Source: Hexactinellida sp. DTS-2022
Taxonomy: Eukaryota > Porifera > Hexactinellida
DNA: 64,000 nucleotides
NCBI GenBank assembly: GCA_028753945.1
Contig: JAPNXP010000012.1
Span: 1,984,001-2,048,000 of the forward strand
Direction of reading: 5' to 3'
Position numbers and translations under genes: made by a program. Shown piece by piece: positions 23,655 to 35,055 of the stretch (its first letter is position 1; every line of letters begins with the position of its first letter). Below the pieces are notes generated by a model. It made no database searches. It saw nothing but the letters and a program-made list of their open reading frames with translations, and was not told where the DNA came from.

Positions 23655-24640
23655 TACACTACCTATCAAAAGTATTCGTACCAATCAATATTTTGAGCCA
23701 CATATGGATGGAAGAAATATGTTGCAAACTTCATGTGTGTCTTATCAATATAATCTGATATACACCCTCATGGCCAAAAGTATTTGAACAATAAATAATA
23801 TTATACAAGAGGTAACGATTTTTAGCATAAATATTACGTTTGTAGATGCCTTATAAGTGGATATTTATATAAAACGTTATGTCCAGTATGATAAAATTCG
23901 AATTCGAATTTTTATAGTGGTGATAAATTCATTAACTATAAAATGAGCTAATTAAATATTGAATTTCGGGAACTTATGAGGCAATTAGAATATACAAATT
24001 ATGATATCAGATGAATAGCACGGAAAAATTAGTCTAGGTGGTAAATTTCCAAACATTACGATTATTTTCTACGTACTGAGATAGACACATTCCTATTTGT
24101 GCCACAAGTGGCACGTGGCAGGGACACTATGCACTTCATGGATATTGGCTGAAAATAACCTAAATCACGATTTTTAAAATTCAGATTTATAACAAAATTT
24201 GAGGGTAATAAAATGGTCTTTAATACGCTGTTAGAAGCTTATTGAGTCTGTATTATTATTCCTATAGTTTCAAGCCATTTGCCACATGTGACACAGGTGG
24301 TACAAATTTCAAAGTGACTGTAAGTTAACTTGTAGGAATGCATTAAAAAAATTCCGCAAGAGTAATTCTGCCTGTATAAATCAAAAATGCATTGAGACTT
24401 CCGTGTTTCAAAAAAGTTTTAGTACAGAAAATAATAGTATTTAATGAGTTCAGTAGTTTTCGTTAATTTGGTTGACACCTAAAAAATAAAAAATAAAAAT
24501 AAATTTGATGTAATATTATTAAGACTATATACCAATTTATGAGTCTCATCATATCGAACCCAAATCTAATGAGTACTTCTATTGATATGTTGGTGAATGT
24601 ACATAATGAACTCGGAAATTAATGACCGGTGCGAATACTT
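23655..24640. mobile_element. Tc1-like non-autonomous element
   Basis: The left end ACTACCTATCAAAAGTATTC and the inverted right end ACTCAATACCCAAAAGTATT have long related arms that include CATTCACCAACATATCAATAG. Inside are GTGCCACAAGTGGCACGTGG and TGCCACATGTGACACAGGTGG words. No transposase is seen. A second Tc1-like start (CCTCATGGCCAAAAGTATTTG) near 23766 may be another relic. Confidence 0.7.
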
Positions 24641-25053
24641 TTGGGTATTGAGTCAGTTTGAGTGCATACATAACAAATAAATGTAAATTCTCTCGGAGAT
24701 GGTGCAATAAACAAACCAATTTCCAAATTTATCTATTGATCCTTATGCCACGTAACACCAATCATATTGGTCTTAACACCTTGGGGTGATGATGACATCG
24801 TAAAAATATTTTCCAATTTAGTGAATTTGATATTTCGAGTGTGTTGGCCCAACATGCACAGAAAAAATGCTGAATCATCACCTACACCTTCCGAAACACC
24901 TTCCGAAACACATTTCTGAATGGTTGGCACTTCTTAGTATTGATGACGGATGAAAACATCGAAAATTACAGCTGTGCCGACTGCATGTTCTTTTTAGGAG
25001 GCTCAATCAATCAACCTACCAATAGTATAGTGTACCCAAATGAACATGGTATA

Positions 25054-25079
25054 CAGAGTGGGAAGTAATGGGAAATAGA
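25054..25079 (+). other. putative left RSS-like terminus of the RAG1-like element
   Basis: CAGAGTG heptamer-like start, GGG, and GGAAATAG beginning at position 18. About 20 of 28 aligned positions match the left end of 5696-6858. No matching target duplication is seen. Confidence 0.5.
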
Positions 25080-25658
25080 GTCAATTTGACAGTTGTTTGT
25101 ATGAATAACACCATCGTAACAAGCACATTCTAAAGCATAGTAAACCCAACGATTGATGCTAAAATAGAATTATTCAACACTTTGCTGAATTCTTATATAT
25201 TGACGTAATCCATTAATACTGTTAAATATTTGTGGTCAAATTCAACTCATGATCTATTGTTTCCTATAACTTCTTTATCATAAGAGTTATTCTTATAAGA
25301 TTTCCAGGAATTGTATACAAGGTATTCTTCTTCTTGAATACCCATAGTTCCAAAACATTTGAAATCTAATTTTATATTATTAGAACCTTCCACTTTACTT
25401 CTTAAATTCTAATTCGGACAACCTAGCCGCCCAGTATAAAGTGCATAAACTCAAAGAGGCCAGTTCTGGCCAGATAATTTGAAATTTTATGGTTATACAT
25501 TAATATATTAGGGATATTTTAAAGCAAATTCTAGGGTTCCCAAACCTTCCCAAAAATGTTACAACAATTTTAATTAGATGTGCTCGATTTTATTTATTAT
25601 TTTTGTACATTTTACACTAATGCATTTTTTTATATAATAATTAGATTTCCTTTGAATA

Positions 25659-27783
25659 ATGAATAAAAAAGAAGCATTTGAATTCCTGAATTCTCATTCT
25701 TGTATACGATAAGCTACAGAAACATTCTTATCTCAGTTCGAGGTTCCAGCAATTGATTTTCCATCAGTCCGCAGAAAGTTTCCACTCTGAAATCAGAAAG
25801 AAATGATTTCAACAGGCGTAGTGACCTTTCAACCTGGGAGGAAATGTTGTTCCATACATGCGTATACACAAACAGTCCAAAAAAACGTATCTCTGAAGGT
25901 GATATCATTTTTGAAGCTGAATTTTCGAGTGAGATGAGGAAGCTCTTGTCCGAGCTCACATTAAAGGGTTTAAGAAATCGTTTGAAACCAATTATACAGC
26001 TTAGTAAAACAGTCGCATCAAGAGAGCAAGTTGATCCTATTGATATTGTCACCTATACTCTTTGGTTGATTTCAAATGAAAATCATGATACTACAGTCTC
26101 TAATCTTTGCAAAAATCTTATTTCTCGGGGAACATTTGGTAAGAACCCCAAGGTCTCGATTTCCATTGAAAAGTCAGCTTTTCTTATTGATTTACTTGAA
26201 ATCGTAAAGAGAAGATATGCTTCTCCCCGGGATTTATGCATATCTGAAAATGTAATCTTGCATTCGTATGATAAGGTATCTATTTATCGAAACAATATAG
26301 TCCTCTCGGAAGAAATAACCTATGTACGCAACACTTCTGATATGATAATTGGCGTTTCGATATCTTATCAGAAAATTGTTCAACAGACTATTACACGTGT
26401 TTTTGAAACAAATGCCGAAGTACCTCAGTTTCATATTTCTATCAAAATTGTCGATGGTTTGGATGGATCAGGATGCCACCAAATTTATAGTCAATATAAT
26501 TCCAACGTTAATTTATCAACTAAGAATTATATCCTGTTTGCCTTTAGAGTAACATCAATTACGGATTGTAATAATAATTCTATTTATTCGAATGATAATC
26601 CCAATGCAACTTTCGGCATAAGACCAGTTGCATTGATCGCACAAAGAATGTCATAAAAGCATTAGTGAATTGATGGAAAACATTATTAATCCTGAATGCG
26701 AGGCAATGCAACAGGGTATATCTTTTCCCCATTGAACTGCTAAAGTCACTATCATTCGCAGTATGTTGATGGAAAGATGTCAGCGATTTTAAGCGGAGCA
26801 GGTGGGGCCAATTGTCAGTTGTGCACAGCTACTAGTAAAGAACTAAGAGATTTAGATCTTGTAAGGTGCCGGTTTCGAATCAACAGAACTATTTCGAGTG
26901 CTAAGGAAATAATTAGTTCTGTAGATGCAGACGAATTTTTGTCACTTCCCTCTCAGTCTCGATTCGGAATTACTCATGAACCCATCTCAGATATTGACAT
27001 CCTACCAGCCTCTCCTCTACATAGTTACACATGTATATTTCGTTGGTTCATGTTAGTGATATATCACCTTCAATCCGGCACACAAAAATGTTTGCCTACT
27101 TCTAAGAAAATTGAAGAATAGATGAAATTTACTCGAACATTCTTGGAAGAAAAAAACGGCTTTAGAATTGATCAACCAAGTAAGGATGGAGGTACAAAAT
27201 CAACAGGTAATATCGCAAGACAATGCTTTCTTAACTCCCATGATTTTATATTTTGGGTGAATTCCTTAATTCCCACTGACATGAGAGCGAAAGTTTTAGT
27301 TATTCACACCAATTTTTCTGCTATATTAAGAGTTTACAATTCCAGTCAGGAAATTAATGTCGATAATTAGAAGAGTTATGCAAAACAACATATGAAATAA
27401 TCCTCGTCAACTTTCCATGGGCCAGTATAACTCCTACCTTGCACAAACTCTTAGCACATTGTACAGAAATCATCAGAGATTGCAACAATGGACATGGATT
27501 AAAAGATTTATCAGAAGAAGGTGTTGAGTCCTGCAACAAGTTAATTAGAAGATATCGAGAACATCTTGCTAGAAAGACATCATTCTCTCACAATTCCAAG
27601 GACGTGTTCATCCGTATATTAACACAGAGCGATGCATTATTTCAGAGCTTCAGAAAAGTATTGAAATGTAAGGAATGTGGAGAGAATGGACACACTAATC
27701 GGATAAGATATAATAAGGTCTCATTACAGAACAATCTAGATGAATCTCTTGTAAATTCTCTCTTACTATCACCTAGCACCTAA
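25659..27783 (+). pseudogene. RAG1-like/Transib DDE transposase, multiply frameshifted
   Basis: The frames in order are 25659-25710, about 25762-26656, 26768-27121, 27122-27370 and 27439-27783. Key sites: GLDGSGCHQIYSQ with Asp at 26462-26464 (first catalytic Asp; compare Transib DGSSGHS and RAG1 D600), followed by LFAFRV and NPNATFGIRPVALIAQ. DGKMSAILSG has Asp at 26768 (second Asp), followed by CQLCTATSKELRD (the CxxC of the RAG1 zinc region). Then come GFRIDQPSKDGG and GNIARQCF, and finally LSEEGVESCNKLIRRYREHL with the third acidic residue, Glu, at 27526-27528. The tail CKECGENGHTNRIR fits the CCGHC pattern CX2CX3GHX4C of RAG1-like proteins except that Arg replaces the last Cys. Stops and shifts show it is not functional as it stands. 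Confidence 0.85.
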
Positions 27784-27985
27784 TAACAATTATTTAGACA
27801 TTAATAGCTATATTTTGTGGATTTATTATTGAACCACAATAATTAATAATTGGACAAAATAAATTATATCATCATAACTTGAGTAATACACATTGTACAA
27901 AAAATTGATGTGGTCAATCGATATATTATGGCCGATAACATATAAGCAAATAATACAATTAATGTATCTATCGCGCATGCAAATA

Positions 27986-28021
27986 CCTATTTCCCTTAAA
28001 ATCCCGTTTTCGCCCACTGTG
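27986..28021 (-). other. right RSS-like terminus of the RAG1-like element
   Basis: Read inward: CACAGTG GGCGAAAACGGG, with GGAAATAGG starting at position 28. This matches the spacing of the right end of 5696-6858 to within one base. CCGGG follows outside; GC-rich pentamers are usual Transib targets. Confidence 0.75.
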
Positions 28022-29100
28022 CCGGGCAAGCGTTTCAGCAAGTAGCAATTAATTCAGTTTGTATTTAATATACAGAGACAGTTTTAGTTTGTTTATGGGG
28101 AATATTCAGTGCGCTTAATTCAAAAATGTAGTTTAAAATATGTAAAATCAATAGTTGTTATGAATTATTATAGCTCTTTCAAGAAAATAAAAATAGTATA
28201 TCTAACTACACAATATAGGCACAGAGGTAATTTTAAATATTCCTATATTATATCACTTTATATATAAATGGAGCCCAATATTTTTCTCAGGCGTAAGGCC
28301 ACTGTACTGCTGAGTTGAACCCGGCCTTCAATCTAATAACCAAATTTGGTTTTAAAAGGCAGAATGAGGTTCATCTTCTCACCTTCGAAAAACTTAAGAA
28401 AAAACGGGGAGACCCATGAATATAGCATATTTATTATAATCATTAACCACCTCAATATGTTCTTCAGGTACTCGAACACCTTGGTTATTCGGACAATTAA
28501 TGTGTTGAGAGGTGAAACGGTTCGGTAACTGAAACATAAAATGTAGATGCTCGGATAATACATGATACACATTATATCTAATAATATGAAGCATAGCTGA
28601 GTAAGCCATACAATATTAAGATTCTGTAGCGAAATTTAAAAATCCTTGTGCAACTACAATATGTTTTATTTGAATACAATTCTAGTGAGATTATCACTCT
28701 TCAATTTAATCCAGGTGCATCGGTAGATGAGCCTTCAGCTGGAAGGGCACATTCGTTCCGATGCGCTTAAAAGTCCAGGTGATAATCCTGGGGGTAGCAT
28801 AAGTGATCCAAAAACTTAATATTATAGGTACAAGTAATGTCAACAGTTTCCTATCGAATGATGAAATATTGTAAATACCTTATTGGATTCATTTAGGGGA
28901 TGGCGAGGGATGGTTCCCTCCATCCCTTGCACCCCCTACCTTACAGCGTGCTTCCGCGCGCGGTCATATCCTCGCCATCCCTTATTCCTGAAAACCATAA
29001 TTTTGTCATCCCTTAAAACAAAGTCTAAATAGGAGCCTGCCTATATTGAATTGTGAAAAACATCGTTTCTGTGTCCACAACTCACAAAATATTAAGTAAA
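28022..29100. other. intron sequence; one small MITE
   Basis: No gene is seen. At about 28898-28985, GGGATGGCGAGGGATGG and its inverted counterpart CCTCGCCATCCCTT bound an 88-bp GC-rich palindromic insertion without a clear duplication. Confidence 0.5.
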
Positions 29101-29136
29101 CACCTACAAAACAATGCGAAATATACAAAGACCAAC

Positions 29137-29598
29137 CTCAGGCGCCATCCAATATGGAGTGCCTATGAAAGTATCACGCCTTGCATTGGTTTTCTTATTA
29201 ATACAGGAAACACCGAAATCAGCCAGTCTTATCGTTCCCTGTGAACATAGCAGAAGATTACCAGCTTTCAAATCTCGATGTATTATTCGATGAGAATGTA
29301 AGTAATATAGTGCTTCAAATATTTGCTTAGTAACACACACAATTTGGGGCTCGTTTAGCCCATGGTCCAATTCAATAATGATATCATCAAGAGCTCCACC
29401 AGGACAATATTCAAGGAAATACCATAGTTTATTATCGTAAAGGTAAGCTTCAAATAGATTAAGAATATATTGATGATTACAATCAGCAAGGATGTTGATT
29501 TCAATCAGAAATGTATTGAGTTCGGAATTGTCACCCAATTCAATAACTTTTGCAGCAGAAAAAACATCAGGGTCTAGTTTTGATTGAGCTTTATGGAC
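29137..29598 (-). CDS. SLK/STK10-like kinase, exon 2 (catalytic core)
   Basis: This 154-codon exon covers residues 45-198. It starts VHKAQSKLDPDVFSAAKVIE with the ATP-anchoring Lys at about 61, followed by the alpha-C Glu in FLIEINIL (about 77). The hinge is WYFLEYCPGGALDD. The catalytic loop is IIHRDLKAGNLLL (HRD at 151-153). The metal loop is LADFGVS (DFG at 171-173). The activation segment is RRDTFIGTPYWMAPE (APE at 196-198). All catalytic residues are intact, so an active enzyme is expected. The sequence is closest to the SLK/STK10 branch of Ste20 kinases, which phosphorylate ERM proteins at the cell cortex (family knowledge). Junctions: acceptor TTATTAG|GTC and donor GAG|GTTGGT, both phase 0. 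It is separated from exon 1 by about 28 kb. Confidence 0.96.
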
Positions 29599-29814
29599 CT
29601 AATAAATCAGAAATTGTAGAATGAATATGGAATAAAACCACTGTATCATTGAAATGTGGAAACTCAAAAAGCAAAATAAGTAATTCGAAATATGTCAAAA
29701 CTTACAAGAAGAAAGATTGATAAAGTTTGTACCGATGTTAACCATTTTTCAGAATAATTACAATTCATTAAATACTAAGAGTAATCATTTATCCAAATAA
29801 TTTAATGAATTAAT

Positions 29815-30296
29815 TACTAGCGAGCTTAGCTTGCTAGGTCGATTCGCGGCAGAACACAACCACACACTAACCGCTACGCGGTTGGTGTGTGATTTATATA
29901 CTTCTTACAATGATTATAAATCGTAAAAAGGACAAAAATAGTCAAATTTAACAATGTTAAATTTTCATGATTACGCCATCATGAGATAATCAGTTAGCAT
30001 ATTGGTGATCTGGTGTGAAAAACGTGTCCGCATCAATAATTTGCAATTTTTCGATTAAAATTTAAAATTTTTATCTCTTAGAGGGCGGGAATAGGGTTCT
30101 CGAAATGTGACAATGACGTCCTAACTTGTCGGGGTGTGAGAAATTGAGTGGAAACCTCAGCTTGTTGGCGGGTGCCAAAAGTTACCCCTATATATAAAAA
30201 ATCAGATTTCGAAACCGTCCAGTTTCTTCAATCAACTCGGAACATACAAACAAATATACGTATACACACATACACCCTTGTGTTTTAATAGTATAT
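29815..30296 (-). repeat. hairpin-ended repeat, copy C
   Basis: Full-length inverted copy: it ends ACTAGCGAGC...GCTAGGTCG on the left, has the palindrome CCAACCGCGTAGCGGTTAG-like hairpin at about 29868, and reaches the TGTGTTTTAATAGTATA start of the family at the right. It is flanked by TA. Confidence 0.8.
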
Positions 30297-30519
30297 ATAA
30301 ATAATACTAATTCCAAAGCATGCTCGGAATGTGAAAACTGAAAATGAAGGCAATTCAATTACAATTTCAATTGTGTAAATTGTTTTTCTCACAAATCGAA
30401 TCAATATAATTAGTGTGCAGTAAATCAATGGAAATTCCATTACTTAACATTGTTATGAAAAGTATAATTGAGACTGTTACTTAAATAGAATTAGAGCAGG
30501 AAAAAATAGTATTTAGGAC

Positions 30520-31965
30520 TTGTTATGTATGCTAATTATTACACAATTTAATAAAGATACTTATCTAAAACAAGGTAGCAGAGAGAAAGGTTTGTTAGCA
30601 TTCCAAGGATATTTGCAAATGATATCGAAGAATGGTTTCACGAATTTTGTTAGTTGGCAAATGGTTGTAAAGAAGAAAAGAAAGAGTAAAGGACTCCGAC
30701 TCTTCGTGAAAATGAGGCTTTCGCTGCGTACATTGAACTTAGTACCTGAAGAACGTAAAGATTATGGACAAGTAAAATATACCTTGTTAAATGCCTATCA
30801 ACCTCCTGAAGCAATGGTAATAGCGATTCATGAATTTGAAAATCGCAAAATGTTACCTGAAGAATCACCTCAGCTCAGGAGTTTATACACGCAATTAAGC
30901 AGTTGCTAGCCAAGGCAATATATATCTGACATGGATTACAGATCTAGTAGGCTGTAGGCATTGTTGCTAAGAGATTCTTTTGTGGAATCCCTGAAAACTA
31001 TAGCAATTTAATCCAAAACTCTCCAGAAATTCAAAGTAATACAGAAGCATTAAACAAGGTAAAACTATTAGATAACACTGCCAACCAGAAGCAGAAAATA
31101 TAATAGAGTCTATAAAAAAGTTATCAGATACAATAACGATGCAAGGATCAAGAATTTAGAAGAAATATTGAATAAGGTATTGGATAATTTGGATACATTA
31201 GGAAGGAATTATGAAAAATCAATGGTGAATGGCCAAAGAAGTAAGTTCTCGAAATTCAAATTTAGGATAAATGCAGAAGAACCAGTGAATGCCAAAGTTC
31301 GCGAATATTCTGTATTAATTGCCAGGAGCAAGGGCATATAAAAAGAAATTGTCCTTAAAACTATCAAGGGCCTACTGTCAGGAACACCCGTTAGCGGTCA
31401 AAAACTTTCGATCCAAAGATGAACTAAATGATGCCTCTTGATTTTGGTCATACATTGTTGGTGGATTGCTCGATACAGGTAATTCAAATTATTAATTGTG
31501 AAAGAGATTGTGAAAGAGATTGTGAAACGGTGTGGACAAGAAGCTGATTCTAACTATTTCAAGATTCTTATATCGGCTTCAGGGAAATGAGTTACAAGTT
31601 AACGGAAGGGTTCGATTTGGTATTTTGAAGTTACTCATGAGTTTATCGTTGTCTCAGATTAAATAACAACAGTGATTTTGGTAATTTTTCGCAGAAACAC
31701 ATCGAGTTTTTCCGTAGTTCGAGATATTAAGATAAATAAGAATACCAAGGATGAATCTGACTATTACTACCGTTTGCAAATTTCATCAACAAGTTCGGGG
31801 AAAATTTCCTAATTATTGCATTTACTGGAGAAGGTCGGATGATTAGGATGAATGTCATATTCTGTTTGGCAAGGATATGCGTTATGAACTGTCAGAATAA
31901 CCGGAGAAATTGAAGGAATTAATATTGGAATTTAAAGAACTTTTTTTCGAGTACTCCAGTGTGGA
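30520..31965 (+). pseudogene. Ty3/gypsy-type gag-protease remnant
   Basis: The frame 30520-30909 resembles gypsy-type gag (LVPEERKDYGQVKYTLLNAY then QPPEAM). Downstream, CINCQEQGHIKRNC at about 31310-31352 is a nucleocapsid zinc knuckle of the CX2CX4HX4C form. GGLLDTGNSN at about 31463-31490 is the aspartic protease active site with its DTG. ELKELFFEYS near 31935-31965 is the usual linker before reverse transcriptase. Stops and shifts are frequent. The element is then broken by an insertion and resumes at about 34560. No LTR pair was recognised. Confidence 0.75.
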
Positions 31966-34560
31966 ACCATGGGGTAATAGGTAAAATTTTAAAATTGCTA
32001 AATGCTAAAATAAATGCATACGTTCGATTCTACAATGTTGAAAGATTAGAAAAATATTATTATCTTTTGCCTTGGATAAATCGTGACAGCTAAATATATC
32101 ATGCAGATTCATGCTCACATAATGTTCAAAGTTATGCATAAAATTAGAAAATTAAATTCGTGAAAAACCACAAATATCTATTGTTAGCGTACGTTGCTCT
32201 ATTTAATTATGCTTGATTCTTTGGTAATTCAAAACATATATGCGTTTTATAATATACGAGCCCTTCGGTCTCGGTCGCTTTACGACAGATCTGTGCTACG
32301 CACCTCAAGTTAACAGCCGCTGTGCGGCCTTACTCCTCACACTTCTACCATGGAAATGGTAGAAAGGTACGTTATTATTTTGAATTTTCATTAATTTGTT
32401 TACCTATTTGTGTAAACAACAACAACAACAACAAATACTCAAATTAAAATTTTATAAATGCGAAATTCGTGTTCAGCACACTTGTTTACTTATAATACCC
32501 GTTGAAGGCTAACTTCTAGGTTGATTTTGAATTTTCATTAATTTGTTTACCTATTTGTGTCAACAACAACAACAAATATTCATATTAGAATTTTTAAACG
32601 CGAAATTCGTGTTCAGCATACTTATTAACCTATAATACCCGTTGAAAGCTAACTTCTAGGTTGATTTTGAATTTTCATTAATTTGTTTACCTATTTGTGT
32701 AAACAACAACAACAACAACAAATACTCAAATTAAAATTTTATAAATGCGAAATTCGTGTTCAGCACACTTGTTTACTTATAATACCCGCTGAAGGCTAAC
32801 TTCTAGGTTGATTTTGAATTTTCATTAATTTGTTTACCTATTTGTGTCAACAACAACAACAAATATTCATATTAGAATTTTTAAACGCGAAATTCGTGTT
32901 CAGCATACTTATTAACCTATAATACCCGTTGAAAGCTAACTTCGAGGTTGATTTTGAATTTTCATTAATTTGTTTACCTATTTTGTGTCAACAACAACAA
33001 CAAATATTCATATTATAAATTTATAAATGCGAAATTCGTGTTCAGCATACTTGTTTACCAATAATACCCGTTGAAAGCTAAATTCTAGGTTGATTTTGAA
33101 TTTTCATTTATTTGTTCACCTATTTTGTGTAAACAACAACAACAAATATTCATATTAGAAATTTTTAAACGCGAAATTCGTGTTCAGCATACTTATTAAC
33201 CTATAATACCCGTTGAAAGCTAACTTCTAGGTTGATTTTGAATTTTCATTAATTTGTTTACCTATTTTGTGTCAACAACAACAACAAATATTCATATTAT
33301 AAATTTGTAAATGCGAAATTCGTGTTCAGCACACTTGTTAACCAATAATACCAATTGAAAGCTAACTTCTGGTTTGATTTTGAATTTTCATTAATTTGTT
33401 TACCTATTTTGTGTAAACAACAACAACAAATATTAATATGAGAAATTTATAAACGCGAAATTCGTGTTCAGCACACTTGTTAACCTATAATACCAATTGA
33501 AAGCTAATTTCTGGTTTGATTTTGAATTTTCATTAATTTGTTTACCTATTTTGTGCAAACAACAACAACAAATATTAATATGAGACATTTATAAACGCGA
33601 AATTCGTGTTCAGCACACTTGTTAACCTATAATACCAATTGAAAGCTAACTTCTGGTTTGATTTTGAATTTTCATTAATTTGTTTACCTATCTTGTGTAA
33701 ACAACAACAACAAATATTAATATGAGAAATTTATAAACGCGAAATTCGTGTTCGGCATACTTGTTTACCTATAATACCCGTTGGAAGCTAACTTCTAGGT
33801 TGATTTTGAATTTTTATTAATTTGTTTACCTATTTTGTGTAAACAACAACAACAAATATTAATATGAGAAATTTATAAACGCGAAATTCGTGTTCAGCAT
33901 ACTTGTTTACCTATTATAACATTTGAAAGTTAGTTTATATCCCAATATTAATTGCGGTTTCTATTCCCCATCACTTTAATATAATCCGGACAAACACACA
34001 CACACACAAACACACAAACAACAATCGAGATTAAATAATATAGATTATTTGATAGATTTAAGCAAGTTTTAACAACGAACTAACATGTTTTATTTTTGTA
34101 TGATTTTTTCTTTCGGGCTATTTTAAAAATAACTCCCTGCATTGTAGCAAATATTCCAACCAGCCGATTTTCTTATGCAAACAATTGCGAGCTGATTAGA
34201 TTACGTTTTTATATTGTCTATTTATCTAAGCTTCGATTTAAAATATTTCTACGCCCGCCCAAATATTTTTTCGAGCTAAATAAAAAAGCTGGTGGTAATT
34301 TCGGAGGGTTTTCAATTTTTCCATTTTGAATATTCATCTTAATTGACTAATTTCCCTCATAATTGCTAACAAATAATGGTTTAAAATAATATTAAATGAG
34401 TTTGCTTGATAATTACTATTGTAATATGTACTAGCTTTTCAAATTTGACAACATGAGTGAATATGTTACTAATAAAGAAACCTATGATACTTAATTAGCT
34501 AACGACAGAAATATCACTATATTTGTACAAACGATTATTTGAAATTAGTCCGTATATTGT
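31966..34560. mobile_element. repeat X, copy 2, carrying a satellite array, inside the gypsy remnant
   Basis: The insertion separates the gypsy protease/linker from its reverse transcriptase. Its left part is homologous to 10985-11270. It then has a GC-rich block (CCCTTCGGTCTCGGTCGC, GCCGCTGTGCGGCC), the tandem array, and a CA microsatellite (33988-34018). Central tandem repeats plus a microsatellite recall non-autonomous Helentron-type elements, but no diagnostic end was found. The frame 34096-34329 is unrecognised. Confidence 0.5.
32370..33935. repeat. ~143-bp satellite array, about 11 units, with dimeric higher-order pattern
   Basis: Each unit runs TTGATTTTGAATTTTCATTA, TTTGTTTACC, GTG(T/C)AAACAACAACAACAAA, CGCGAAATTCGTGTTCAGCA and AATACC(C/A). 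Units 1 and 3 share one variant set (AAACAACAACAACAACAAC, TTTACTTATAATACC) and units 2 and 4 another (GTCAACAAC, TTATTAACCTATAATACC). This indicates duplication of a ~285-bp dimer. Units 8-11 form a third subgroup (ATTAATATGAGAAATTTATA). Confidence 0.9.
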
Positions 34561-34727
34561 CTAATAGCGACCCTGTACTGTTAAAATTCGTTTCAAAGCT
34601 AGAAAGGTATATAAGATCTTATACCTCCTAGGAGGAGCACAATATCACCAGGAAGTTTAGGATCAATTGCAAAACATGTTAATTAGGGAATTATTAGAAA
34701 TAGTCAAAGCCCATGGATAGTACAAGC

Positions 34728-35055
34728 TGTCTACGCAGTGGCGTCGAATTTTTCCATGTTTCGGAAATCATGCCGGGCGAGTGATGAAATCTTTTATAAT
34801 TCACCTAGAATAAATCGTGTTTTTCCGAAAAGTTGTTTTCACCAAATAGATTCGAGTCCAATTAAACGTATGAATAATTTTCCAGCGATGTTCGCAGTGG
34901 GTCCAAACATGCAGGAAATTTGCTCAAAAGAGTTCAGAATCAATAAAAAATAGCAATCAATGGAAGATGCATCCAAATTATCACGAAGCACCACCAAAAT
35001 CACTGAATTGGGCAGATTTATGCCGGGGCGGAACAGTGGCCGCCCCGGCATGGTC
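34728..35055. mobile_element. small insertion in the gypsy RT
   Basis: Between PWIVQA and EVAKKDGR of the reverse transcriptase, about 320 bp of unrelated sequence begins near CAGTGGCGTCG and ends with a strong hairpin. No duplication could be defined. Confidence 0.5.
35021..35050. repeat. 11-bp-stem GC-rich hairpin
   Basis: TGCCGGGGCGG and CCGCCCCGGCA are perfect complements around an 8-nt loop (AACAGTGG), at the right edge of the small insertion in the gypsy RT. Confidence 0.8.

Larger units (their letters stand above)
25054..28021 (+). mobile_element. RAG1-like/Transib transposon, decayed autonomous copy
   Basis: The right end reads ...CGCCCACTGTG (28015-28021), so the inward heptamer is CACAGTG followed by GGGC, as at 5696-6858. 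The proposed left end is CAGAGTGGGAAGTAATGGGA at 25054, one mismatch from the heptamer. The block GGAAATAG begins at position 18 of the left end and 28 of the right end. In the 5696 element these positions are 19 and 29, the same 10-bp offset. About 3 kb with one transposase gene fits a Transib. The flanking pentamers (GTATA left, CCGGG right) do not match, so the left end is less certain than the right. No RAG2-like (kelch/PHD) frame is seen inside. Confidence 0.75.

Noticed and set aside
25431..25450. CCCAGTATAAAG near 25431 as the left end of the RAG1-like element
   Set aside because: It has two heptamer mismatches and lacks the GGAAATAG block. The site at 25054 fits better.
26234..26434. 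Minus-strand frames opposite the RAG1-like transposase
   Set aside because: Shadows of the plus-strand coding sequence.
28690..28790. tRNA-like or SINE head (GGTGCATCGGTAGATGAGCC)
   Set aside because: A full cloverleaf with A and B boxes could not be drawn.
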